Shown here one piece after another: positions 1 to 6,498 of a DNA stretch of 10,854 nt; within the stretch, counting starts at the first letter, position 1, and every line of letters starts with the position of its first letter. Origin of the DNA: an uncultured Verrucomicrobiales bacterium (GTDB lineage: Bacteria > Verrucomicrobiota > Verrucomicrobiia > Verrucomicrobiales > Akkermansiaceae); assembly GCA_938001985.1 (NCBI GenBank), contig CALLBE010000020.1, forward strand, positions 1 through 10,854, written 5' to 3'. Below the pieces are notes generated by a model. That model did not search any database. It worked only from the letters and a program-made list of their open reading frames with translations, and was not told the origin of the DNA. A program made the translations under genes and the position numbers.

Positions 1-128
1 ACCGTTCGTTGATCAAAGTTGGCCTGAATCTCTGAAATCGTTGCGGCGTGATCGTACTGAGTCTTATCTTTTTTGATTTTGTAACGCTTGCGGAAGCGGG
101 CTGGTTTCAGCGTGATGTCTCCATGAGC
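1..128. repeat. Direct repeat, copy 1 (period 161 bp)
   Basis: Positions 1-128 match 162-289 with one difference, T at 120 against G at 281, so 119 bases are identical before the mismatch and 8 after it. The copy may extend left of the window. It contains the stop codon that ends the recQ frame (107-109). It is either a real tandem duplication inside recQ or an assembly artefact at a contig end. Confidence 0.95.
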
Positions 129-1708
129 TCGACCACCTGAGCTAGGCGCTCCGTATCCCTTACCGTTCGTTGATCAAAGTTGGCCTGAATCTCTGAAATC
201 GTTGCGGCGTGATCGTACTGAGTCTTATCTTTTTTGATTTTGTAACGCTTGCGGAAGCGGGCTGGTTTCAGCGTGATGTCGCCATGAGCCTCTAACCACT
301 CCAGTGATTGGCTTAGTTTTTTATAAGAAATAGATAGTTTCTCGAGTATTTCAAAGACATCAAAAGTGAAGTAAATGTCTCGGTAGCATTTTGCCTGGTC
401 AAAGAGTTTGGTTAAAAAAGTCACTCTCGCTGGCTGGTGACCTGAGAGGATTTTGTCCATAGGGCGCACTAACTTTACTTTATATTCAGAGTAGTAATGA
501 CCTTGAGAAATCAAGATGCCTCTGAGTTCTAAGTAAACCAGCACCGTATCAATCACAATAGGCGAGATGTCCAAGGAGGTGGATAAGTGATAGCTATCAA
601 CAATGACTTCTGTTGAGGAAGCGGTTAGCACCTCAATAAGTTGTCTAATGGCTTCATTCGAAGGAGCGTTTCCTAAGATAAAACTTTCCAAGGTGACTAG
701 ATCATCGGCGCAAGCTAAGGCAACGCAGAACGAAGGCTCTCGATCTCGCCCGGCTCGTCCTGTTTCTTGCACATAGTTCTCCAGTGTTTTGGGGACGTTG
801 TAGTGATAAACATAGCGAATGTCGGATTTATCAACGCCCATGCCAAAGGCGATGGTGGCAACAATCACTTGCTGCTTGTTGGCCATAAAGTCGGATTGAA
901 TTTCCTCTTTCAGCTCAACGGAGAGTCCAGCGTGGAAGGGACGTGCTGCGATACCCTGGTTTTTAAGAAAGGTTGCAACGGCTTCGGCTGTGGACTGTAG
1001 CGTTACGTAAACAATGGTTGCGTCATTGGGGTGAGATTGGATGAACTCCAATAATTGTTGATCTCGTTCAGATGCGTTGACCGGATGAATGCGTAAGGAG
1101 AGGTGAGGGCGCTTGAAGGTGGTCTTAACCGAGTGCTCCGCTTTGATTTTGAAGACAGAGCGAATATCTTTTTCTACTGATTTAGTTGCTGTGGCGGTGA
1201 GGCAAAGGACTCGAGGGATTTTGAGTTGTTTAGCGATTTTTCCTAACTTCAGGTAATCGGGACGGAAGTTATGCCCCCATTCGGACAGGCAGTGAGCTTC
1301 ATCAATAGCGATTAATGAAATAGAGAGAGTCTTGATCCACTCTCTGAAGCCTTCGTTTGAGAATCGCTCGGGTGAGATGAAGAGCAGTTTGATTTCACCA
1401 CTGGCGATACGTCTTTTATTCTCAATCCAATCCTCTGAAGCGATACTGGAATCTATTCGGACGGCAGGAATGCCCTTGTTCTCCAACGACTGAACTTGAT
1501 CCTTCATCAATGCAATGAGAGGAGAAATCACTAGAGTGATTCCATCCAGCAGTAGGGCAGGAAGTTGGTAGCAAATACTTTTTCCACCACCCGTTGGAAA
1601 AATAGCGAGTGAGGAGTGGCCGTTCAGCAGGTTTTCAATCACCTGTTTTTGACCTTCTCTAAATTCAGAAAAACCAAATTTTTCGAGTAATGTGCTTTCT
1701 AAATTCAC
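107..1708 (-). CDS. recQ: RecQ-family ATP-dependent DNA helicase, C-terminus probably disrupted
   Basis: This is a superfamily 2 3'-5' DNA helicase of the RecQ family, which unwinds recombination and stalled-fork intermediates. In the 533-aa product I see motif 0 (residues 8-20, FGF..FREGQ), Walker A PTGGGKS (38-44), the DEAH box (136-139), the RecQ aromatic-rich loop LSEWGHNFRPDY (141-152), TATAT (171-175) and motif VI QETGRAGRD (314-322). The start is GTG at 1706-1708; an in-frame TAA lies 12 codons upstream with no better start between. The region after the helicase core looks winged-helix-like (about 345-510). No cysteine cluster is present, although RecQ proteins normally carry a four-Cys zinc site; in relatives with this layout I recall it at the extreme C-terminus. 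The last 17-18 residues follow a duplicated stretch that shifts the frame into a stop at 107-109, so the natural C-terminus is probably lost or lies beyond the window. It is third in a run with nrdR and the 175-aa gene, 43 bp after the latter. Family certain; integrity doubtful. Confidence 0.93.
   Translation of the reverse strand: MNLESTLLEKFGFSEFREGQKQVIENLLNGHSSLAIFPTGGGKSICYQLPALLLDGITLVISPLIALMKDQVQSLENKGIPAVRIDSSIASEDWIENKRRIASGEIKLLFISPERFSNEGFREWIKTLSISLIAIDEAHCLSEWGHNFRPDYLKLGKIAKQLKIPRVLCLTATATKSVEKDIRSVFKIKAEHSVKTTFKRPHLSLRIHPVNASERDQQLLEFIQSHPNDATIVYVTLQSTAEAVATFLKNQGIAARPFHAGLSVELKEEIQSDFMANKQQVIVATIAFGMGVDKSDIRYVYHYNVPKTLENYVQETGRAGRDREPSFCVALACADDLVTLESFILGNAPSNEAIRQLIEVLTASSTEVIVDSYHLSTSLDISPIVIDTVLVYLELRGILISQGHYYSEYKVKLVRPMDKILSGHQPARVTFLTKLFDQAKCYRDIYFTFDVFEILEKLSISYKKLSQSLEWLEAHGDITLKPARFRKRYKIKKDKTQYDHAATISEIQANFDQRTVRDTERLAQVVELMETSR
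162..289. repeat. Direct repeat, copy 2 (period 161 bp), in frame with recQ
   Basis: This is the partner of 1-128. On the minus strand it encodes about residues 474-516 of the helicase (from AHGDITLKPARF to NFDQRT) and reads smoothly from the upstream winged-helix-like region, so it looks like the original copy. The 33-41 bases between the copies encode the natural-looking continuation VRDTERLAQVVELM. The period of 161 is not a multiple of 3, so the second reading of the repeat is out of frame. Confidence 0.95.
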
Positions 1709-1751
1709 CGTTATTGAAATGCCTTTGCTGGGATTTTTTTAAAATCAATCC

Positions 1752-2279
1752 TTAGCTGGCCAATTGATAAGGATCCAGATAGTTCTCCAATTCTGAGAAA
1801 AGAGAGCGGCAACGCTTATTCCAGCGTTTTGAAGCCGTTAAAAGTTGGACGGCCTCACGAGAATGAATAAAGGAAATATTCGACACGCCGAGACGCTCAA
1901 AGTCCTTAAGCTCCTGTACTAAGGCCTCAAAAAAGCCAAGCTCATAGGTTTCACCCACTTCAGAGGCGATTTCTTTTAACGAAATTTTAAGTAAAGGAGA
2001 CTCAAGGCTTAAATGGTTTGCAATGGAGGGACAGCCAGCTTTGTTGAGCATGGTGCGGATTTTTTCATACAAACTTTCGATAGAGAGCGAGCCTAGGGGG
2101 CAATCCGTTTCTAAGTACATTTCAATAGCTTCTAAAACATACTCCAACATCGGGAATTCAGGGAAGTCTGCCTTGTGAGCTGCTTTCTCCAACGCATGAC
2201 GCAACCACTCCGTGTCGTAGCCAACCAGTTGATGGCGACCAATGAGTAGGATCGGTTTGTTGTCGATAAAGCAAATCAT
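1752..2279 (-). CDS. Unknown protein, possibly a divergent ATP-cone-like domain protein
   Basis: I do not recognise this 175-aa protein as a named family. It has no signal peptide or membrane segment and looks soluble and helical. Its ATG overlaps the nrdR stop codon (ATGA at 2276-2279), which points to translational coupling and a shared transcript. Residues about 24-90 (WLRHALEKAAHKADF, then EYVLEAIEMYLE, then LSIESLYEKIRTMLNKAG) follow the helix and hydrophobic spacing of the ATP-cone domain of NrdR next door, but I see no counterpart of the basic VVKKDG strand. The C-terminal half (100-175) is a charged, probably helical region I cannot assign, with KRWNKRCRSLF near the end. A job in nucleotide sensing or in modulating NrdR is an inference from position and pattern only. 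The gene itself is well supported by the overlap and its intact length. Confidence 0.8.
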   Translation of the reverse strand: MICFIDNKPILLIGRHQLVGYDTEWLRHALEKAAHKADFPEFPMLEYVLEAIEMYLETDCPLGSLSIESLYEKIRTMLNKAGCPSIANHLSLESPLLKISLKEIASEVGETYELGFFEALVQELKDFERLGVSNISFIHSREAVQLLTASKRWNKRCRSLFSELENYLDPYQLAS

Positions 2280-2767
2280 GATTTGAAGGTGTGGCGAGGT
2301 TTGGATTCTTTGGAGGCCTGCTTGCCTAATACTTGGATCTCTTGGATGAACTCATCTACGTTTTTGAACTCACGGTACACGGAGACATAACGCACGTAGG
2401 CCACTGGATCGATGCTGTGTAATTTGTCCATCAGCTTCTGTCCTATCATCGTCGACGGCACTTCATTGTCGTGGTCGCGATGGAGTTCGGTGACAATCTC
2501 ATCCACAGCCTTATCCATGACGGTCATGGAGACAGGGCGTTTTTCGCAGGCTTTAAACAATCCTGTTAAGATTTTTTCACGTTCGAGCTTCTCTGTTGTC
2601 CCATCTTTTTTGACCACTCGGAGCTCGGTTCGTTCCACCGTTTCATAGGTAGTGTATCGCTCGCCGCAGTTGTAGCAAGCCCGGCGACGGCGTGTCGTCA
2701 TCCCGTCTTCTGACATACGAGAATCAATCACTTTATCTTTTAATGAACCACACCGCAAACACCGCAT
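2276..2767 (-). CDS. nrdR: Transcriptional repressor NrdR
   Basis: NrdR is a zinc-finger/ATP-cone repressor of ribonucleotide reductase genes that senses ATP/dATP. The 163-aa product has the zinc ribbon at the N-terminus with MRCLRC (Cys3, Cys6) and CYNCGERYTTYE (Cys31, Cys34), the basic stretch TTRRRRAC, and then an ATP-cone from about 49 to 139 (VVKKDGTTEKLEREKI, ACEKRPVS, DPVAYVRYVSVYREF). The length fits the family (about 150-170), with a short lysine-rich tail at 150-163. The start is ATG at 2765-2767, and the MxCP/RxC-type N-terminus confirms it. It overlaps the downstream unknown gene by 4 bp and is divergent from lepA. A 12-bp palindrome covers the start codon. Identification is very secure. 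Confidence 0.97.
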   Translation of the reverse strand: MRCLRCGSLKDKVIDSRMSEDGMTTRRRRACYNCGERYTTYETVERTELRVVKKDGTTEKLEREKILTGLFKACEKRPVSMTVMDKAVDEIVTELHRDHDNEVPSTMIGQKLMDKLHSIDPVAYVRYVSVYREFKNVDEFIQEIQVLGKQASKESKPRHTFKS

Positions 2768-3116
2768 CAGGCCTGATTAGAGCATTTTTGAATCTCCGCT
2801 GTACAGTCTAATCTTAGGGCTGAAACTTAAGGAAACTTAAGTTGTTTTTATAAATTTTTAGGGGAGTTTAGGTCGGTTTTTTAGGTCTCTATCTAAAAAA
2901 TATTTGAAGCTGATATTGGTCAGATTTGTTCTCAGATTTCAAGCCCTTGTTGCCCTTCTGGCTTGTTGGAAGCCTTTGCTTCTGTAGGGGGCGTGTTTTC
3001 GAGGGATAAAAAATAAAAGAAATGAAGAACTCGGCTTTACTTTTGAGGTCAGTTTTTTCATCGTGTGACACCGCTTCTCTTGGTTGAGGGGTTCAGGTTT
3101 AAATTTTACTATATCT
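2768..3116. other. 349-bp divergent intergenic region (nrdR/lepA) with short repeats
   Basis: This region must hold the promoters of nrdR (leftward) and lepA (rightward), but I cannot pick a convincing -35/-10 pair for either. It contains an exact tandem 10-mer GAAACTTAAG (2822-2831, 2832-2841), a direct repeat TTTAGGTC (2867-2874, 2880-2887) and an 8-bp inverted repeat TTTTTTAG/CTAAAAAA (2877-2884, 2893-2900). Small open frames on the minus strand here do not look like genes: composition is basic and erratic, with no recognisable domain. I see no tRNA or clear structured RNA. Confidence 0.6.
2822..2841. repeat. Tandem 10-bp direct repeat in the nrdR/lepA spacer
   Basis: GAAACTTAAG occurs twice back to back. 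The 10-bp period puts both copies on the same DNA face, as in sites for cooperative binding. The second copy forms the palindrome AACTTAAGTT at 2834-2843. It lies about 55-75 bp upstream of the nrdR start. An operator role is inference only. Confidence 0.7.
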
Positions 3117-4916
3117 ATGTCTATTGAGCACACTCGAAATTTTTCTATTATTGCCCATATTGATCATGGAAAAACAACTCTTTCTGACCGTTTGTTAGAA
3201 TTCACGGAGACAGTTTCAGAGCGTGAATCTGAGGATCAGTTGTTGGATGCCATGGACTTGGAAAAAGAGAGAGGGATTACGATTAAGTCGCATCCAGTGA
3301 CCATGTTTTATAAGGCAAAAGATGGTGAGACTTATAAGTTCAACTTCATTGATACGCCGGGACACGTTGATTTTTCTTACGAGGTTTCTCGTTCGTTGGC
3401 GGCTTGTGAAGGCGCGATTTTAATCGTTGATGCGGCACAAGGGGTGGAGGCTCAGACGATGGCAAATGTGAATTTAGCCATGGATCAGGAGTTGGAGATT
3501 GTTCCTGTGATGAACAAGATTGATTTACCTGCGGCTGATGTGGATGCTTGTCGCGCTCAGTTGGAGGAGTTATTAGCAATTCCGGGCGAAGAGGCTGTGC
3601 CGGCTTCTGCAAAAGCTGGAATCGGTATTGAAGAGATTTTAGAGGCGATCGTAGAGCGTGTTCCTCCGCCGACTGATAACGAAGACGGTTTGTTTAGAGC
3701 GTCTGTTTTTGATTCTATTTATGATACTTACCGTGGGGTTATTTCTTACGTAAGGGTGTTCTCGGGATTGATTAAAAAAGGCGACCGCATTAAGTTATTC
3801 GCAACGGAGAAAACCTATGAGGTTAAAGAGACCGGTGTTTTCTCTCCGAAGATGACGAAGACCGCTGATTTATCCGCAGGTGATGTGGGTTATATCATTG
3901 CGAACATGAAGAGCTCGTCCGAGGTGAAAATCGGGGACACGATCACGAACTCAACCCACCCTTGCCCTGAGGCATTGCCGGGTTATCAAGAGATTCAGCC
4001 TTTAGTGTTTTCCGGCATTTACCCGATTGACACCTCCGATTATGAGGCCTTAAAGGTGGCGATGGGTAAGCTCCAGATTAATGATGCTGCGTTTTCATTC
4101 AGCCCAGAGAGTTCGGCGGCGCTCGGTTTTGGTTTCCGTTGCGGTTTCTTAGGCTTGCTACACATGGAGATTATTCAGGAGCGATTGAGACGTGAGTTTA
4201 ACATGGATGTGATCTCGACCTTGCCTTCCGTTATTTATGAGCTCACCTTGACGAATGGGGATGAGAAAATCGTAGATAACCCGAGTTTCATGCCAGATGC
4301 TCAATCGATTCAAGAGGTGCGAGAGCCCATGGTTAAGATCTATGTCATGGTGCCATCTGAGTATATTGGTGAGGTCATGCAGCTGCTGATGGAGAAGCGT
4401 GGAGAGCTTCAGAATACCGAGACGATTGACAGCACACGTGTTTTATTAACGGGGATCGTTCCGTTGGCTGAAATTCTTATTGATTTCAATGATCGCTTGA
4501 AATCAGGAACGAGAGGTTACGGTTCAATGGATTATGAGCATTGTGGCTATCGTGCCGCTAAAATGGTCAAGATGGACATGATGATCTCTGGAGACCCTGT
4601 AGAGGCCTTTGCTACGATTATTCACCGTGATAAAGCGGAAGCTCAAGGTCGTAACTTAGCAAAACGTTTGAAGGATGTGATTCCACAGCAAATGTTTGTG
4701 GTAGCAATTCAGGCTGCAGTTGGGGGTAAGATTGTTGCTCGTGAAACCATCTCAGCGATGCGTAAGAACGTGACGGCGAAGTGTTACGGTGGTGATATTT
4801 CTCGTAAGCGTAAACTCCTTGAGAAGCAGAAAGAGGGTAAGAAAAAGATGAAAGCTATCGGGAAAGTAAACATTCCTCAAGACGCCTTCATCAAGGTCCT
4901 CAAGACAGGGGATTGA
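3117..4916 (+). CDS. lepA: Elongation factor 4 (LepA), ribosome-associated GTPase
   Basis: LepA/EF4 is a translational GTPase that binds the ribosome, can back-translocate tRNAs and affects 30S assembly. With the ATG at 3117 the product is 599 aa, the same length as E. coli LepA, and begins MSIEHTRNFSIIAHIDHGKT as the family does. A TTG 33 bases upstream (3084) is in frame but would add an atypical extension. G motifs are complete: G1 HIDHGKTT (14-21), G2 RGITI (52-56), G3 DTPGH (79-83), G4 NKID (133-136), G5 SAKAGIG. The LepA-specific C-terminal domain is present (GGDISRKRKLLEKQKEGKKK and the ending NIPQDAFIKVLK). It stands alone on the plus strand, divergent from nrdR. No Shine-Dalgarno sequence sits at the usual distance. 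Identification is certain. Confidence 0.98.
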   Translation: MSIEHTRNFSIIAHIDHGKTTLSDRLLEFTETVSERESEDQLLDAMDLEKERGITIKSHPVTMFYKAKDGETYKFNFIDTPGHVDFSYEVSRSLAACEGAILIVDAAQGVEAQTMANVNLAMDQELEIVPVMNKIDLPAADVDACRAQLEELLAIPGEEAVPASAKAGIGIEEILEAIVERVPPPTDNEDGLFRASVFDSIYDTYRGVISYVRVFSGLIKKGDRIKLFATEKTYEVKETGVFSPKMTKTADLSAGDVGYIIANMKSSSEVKIGDTITNSTHPCPEALPGYQEIQPLVFSGIYPIDTSDYEALKVAMGKLQINDAAFSFSPESSAALGFGFRCGFLGLLHMEIIQERLRREFNMDVISTLPSVIYELTLTNGDEKIVDNPSFMPDAQSIQEVREPMVKIYVMVPSEYIGEVMQLLMEKRGELQNTETIDSTRVLLTGIVPLAEILIDFNDRLKSGTRGYGSMDYEHCGYRAAKMVKMDMMISGDPVEAFATIIHRDKAEAQGRNLAKRLKDVIPQQMFVVAIQAAVGGKIVARETISAMRKNVTAKCYGGDISRKRKLLEKQKEGKKKMKAIGKVNIPQDAFIKVLKTGD

Positions 4917-5023
4917 TCACTCGCTAAAGAGTGGAAAGGTAACTGTTGATCTTGGATCTTAAGGTATAGCTTTTAAACTTCAGTTGATTAATTCAGATCT
5001 GATAGGTAAGCTATTCCAATATT

Positions 5024-5521
5024 ATGCCTTTATCCTCCATTGCTAATCTTCTGTTTAAAATATTTGCACTCAACTGGATTTTATCTTCCGTTGTCCACTT
5101 GCTTGCTACCATTATGGCGGCTCAAGTCGTTGTTTACGGTGTCGGTGTGACGTGGGATATTTGTCTGCCTCTAATTTTTAAGTTCTTGATGGGAGTGCTG
5201 CTTTGGTTTTTCTCACCCCAGCTTTCAAGATTTTTGACGAAAGCGAATGATGGTGAGTTTCAGCTTAACGGCGTTACGCTTGAGATGTTAATCACAACAG
5301 CTATCGTGTCACTTGGGCTTTACTTTTTCTTAAGTTCAGTTGGGGAGGCTTGCAGTTGGATTCATTTTTTCGCGATTAATAAGTCTCCTTCTTACGGTTT
5401 TCATAAAGAAATGGCACCATCGTATTATGATTTTTATGAAAGCCTTTTAACTGTTTTAATAGGAGGGGTTCTTGTTTGCACCTCGCGACGTATCGCCGCT
5501 AAAATTTGTAAAAAGGGGTAA
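5024..5521 (+). CDS. Small multi-pass membrane protein of unknown function
   Basis: I do not recognise this 165-aa protein. It has about four hydrophobic segments: residues 10-42 (probably one long or kinked helix), 46-63, 85-106 and 138-154. A short polar loop (64-84) and an aromatic, polar loop (110-137, with SPSYGFHKEMAPSYYDFYES) lie between them. It ends in a basic tail (RRIAAKICKKG), so the C-terminus is likely cytoplasmic. No catalytic motif is visible. It starts at ATG 5024, 107 bp after lepA on the same strand, and is convergent with the next gene. A TTGATT / 17 bp / TAAGCT promoter-like pair just ahead of the ATG is only suggestive. The frame and composition look like a real gene; function is open. 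Confidence 0.7.
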   Translation: MPLSSIANLLFKIFALNWILSSVVHLLATIMAAQVVVYGVGVTWDICLPLIFKFLMGVLLWFFSPQLSRFLTKANDGEFQLNGVTLEMLITTAIVSLGLYFFLSSVGEACSWIHFFAINKSPSYGFHKEMAPSYYDFYESLLTVLIGGVLVCTSRRIAAKICKKG

Positions 5522-5577
5522 TGCCTATTGAAACTAAACTTTAGGAAAGTTGTCTTTGTCCATTTTTGTCTCTCCCT

Positions 5578-6138
5578 TTAATAAAGATGAATGGCTTCTT
5601 TTTCTTTTATTAAAAAGGTGACACCTATTTGCTTAGCCATTTTTTGAACTTTGGATTTTAATGACTGGGAATCGTGAAAGATAGGGACTTCTTTCTGTAA
5701 GCTTTTTATATACAAGACTAAGATTTGGCATGAATAGCTTGAGTTTTTGTGAGACCGATAAACCTTTGTCTTCGCTACATGGATTTCTAGATCAGATTTT
5801 TTAATGACTAAATCCTTGTATCTAGGAGCTGAAATCATTTGAGAATTCTTATCAAATACTAGGATGCTAGGCTTTTTATTTTCAAGTAAAGCAATGACAA
5901 TAAAGATTAAGCCTATGAAAGCCAGCATGCTGATGAAAGATATAACATAGAGTGTTTCTATAGAATACTTTGATGAGAAATAGAGGAACCCGGCGACAAG
6001 TGAGAAGAGCCAAAGCAATAGGGCAATGATTCCAGTCTTTTTCTCTAGCCTGATAGAGTCAGCGGTCTCTATTATTTTGATGCTGCCAGATATCAAGGTT
6101 TGCTGACAAACTTCTTCAAATGTCGGGTAAGTCACCAT
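5578..6138 (-). CDS. Two-TM membrane protein with C-terminal soluble domain, unknown function
   Basis: The 186-aa product has a short N-terminal polar region (1-33), two closely spaced transmembrane helices (about 36-54 and 61-85) and a C-terminal soluble part (86-186) that is basic and rich in alternating hydrophobic beta-strand patterns (SILVFDKNSQMI, YSCQILVLYIKS, VTFLIKEKEAIHLY). Two helices followed by a small beta-rich domain resembles membrane-anchored PH-like proteins, but I see no diagnostic motif and this is a guess. It lies 17 bp after the 72-aa PLDc_N-type gene on the same strand, so the two are probably co-transcribed. The start is ATG at 6136-6138 with no clear ribosome binding site. 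The gene is likely real; function unknown. Confidence 0.7.
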   Translation of the reverse strand: MVTYPTFEEVCQQTLISGSIKIIETADSIRLEKKTGIIALLLWLFSLVAGFLYFSSKYSIETLYVISFISMLAFIGLIFIVIALLENKKPSILVFDKNSQMISAPRYKDLVIKKSDLEIHVAKTKVYRSHKNSSYSCQILVLYIKSLQKEVPIFHDSQSLKSKVQKMAKQIGVTFLIKEKEAIHLY

Positions 6139-6155
6139 GCGTCTGGTTTTATGAG

Positions 6156-6374
6156 CTACTTATTTCTCGGGAGAAAGAGGTAAATAAAGCTCCCCAAGAG
6201 TTGTAGCACAACGATGAGTACGATTCCTATGATACGATTTGTATCTGTCAGCTTTTTGTTCATGATACAATGAATCAATGACCATATCCAAAGTCCTAAA
6301 CAAAGCAGAATCAATAGGAAAAAGACTACTTGAGCGGCCACAAGCTCAGTACTGAAGTTGAGTTCTTCTATCAT
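6156..6374 (-). CDS. Small PLDc_N-type (phospholipase D nuclease N-terminal-like) membrane protein
   Basis: The 72-aa protein has two transmembrane helices (about 13-37 and 47-68) separated by a short polar loop (NKKLTDTNR) and ends PRNK. The pattern LWIWSLIHCI...N...IIGIVLIVVLQLLGSFIYLF matches the PLDc_N family, the membrane anchor found at the N-terminus of cardiolipin synthase-like enzymes and also as stand-alone small proteins. No HKD catalytic domain is attached, so this is the anchor alone, and its function is not established. It begins at ATG 6372-6374 and is followed after 17 bp by the two-TM gene. It sits just past the suf terminator, leaving only about 36 bp for a promoter of its own. 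An inverted repeat (6390-6410) lies in that gap. Confidence 0.75.
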   Translation of the reverse strand: MIEELNFSTELVAAQVVFFLLILLCLGLWIWSLIHCIMNKKLTDTNRIIGIVLIVVLQLLGSFIYLFLPRNK

Positions 6375-6389
6375 ATGAATGAAAGTTAG

Positions 6390-6410
6390 GTTAATAGATC
6401 ATCCATTAAC
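6390..6410. repeat. Inverted repeat GTTAAT-N9-ATTAAC
   Basis: The half-sites GTTAAT (6390-6395) and ATTAAC (6405-6410) are separated by 9 bases. The repeat lies 16-36 bp upstream of the PLDc_N-type gene, between it and the suf terminator, which is a plausible place for a regulator site. The arms are short and AT-rich, so chance is possible. Confidence 0.4.
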
Positions 6411-6455
6411 AGAAAAAACCACTAAAGAAAAGCGTGTGGCCTCTCTTTAGTGGTT
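6411..6455 (-). terminator. Rho-independent terminator of the suf operon
   Basis: Reading the minus strand downstream of sufD, a 12-bp perfect stem (arms 6444-6455 and 6417-6428, core AACCACTAAAG/CTTTAGTGGTT) encloses a 15-nt loop and is followed at once by a run of T (GGTTTTTTCT, 6420-6411). It lies 44 bp past the sufD stop. The plus-strand side lacks a T-run, so it acts leftward only. Confidence 0.88.
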
Positions 6456-6498
6456 AAATAAAGCAGTGTTTGATTTAGCTGCGTTCGCTTGAGTTCAG

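Noticed and set aside
767..1000. Open frame on the plus strand inside recQ
   Set aside because: Antisense to a clear helicase reading frame, with no recognisable domain or start signal.
2412..2648. Open frame on the plus strand inside nrdR
   Set aside because: Antisense shadow of a well-conserved gene; composition dominated by Ser and Val from reversed codons.
2799..2806. CTGTACAG as a LexA-type box
   Set aside because: It is an 8-bp palindrome without the spacer of known LexA boxes, and no SOS gene other than the distant recQ end is nearby.
3084..3116. Upstream in-frame TTG as lepA start
   Set aside because: It would add 11 residues not typical of LepA; the ATG at 3117 gives the family N-terminus and the standard 599 aa.
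2889..3133. Two overlapping small open frames on the minus strand in the nrdR/lepA spacer
   Set aside because: Both are 60-64 codons, basic and low in structure, overlap each other in different frames, and one runs into the lepA start. Nothing supports translation.
3346..3612. Pro/Gln-rich open frame antisense to lepA
   Set aside because: Falls over the conserved GTPase domain of lepA; the Pro-rich composition is a reverse-frame artefact.
4918..4933. Hairpin CACTC-N6-GAGTG just after lepA as a terminator
   Set aside because: Only 5 bp of stem and no T-run after it (GAAAGGTAAC follows).
5537..5551. Hairpin AACTTT-AGG-AAAGTT between two convergent genes as a bidirectional terminator
   Set aside because: Six mostly A-T pairs with a 3-nt loop and no strong T-run; too weak to call.
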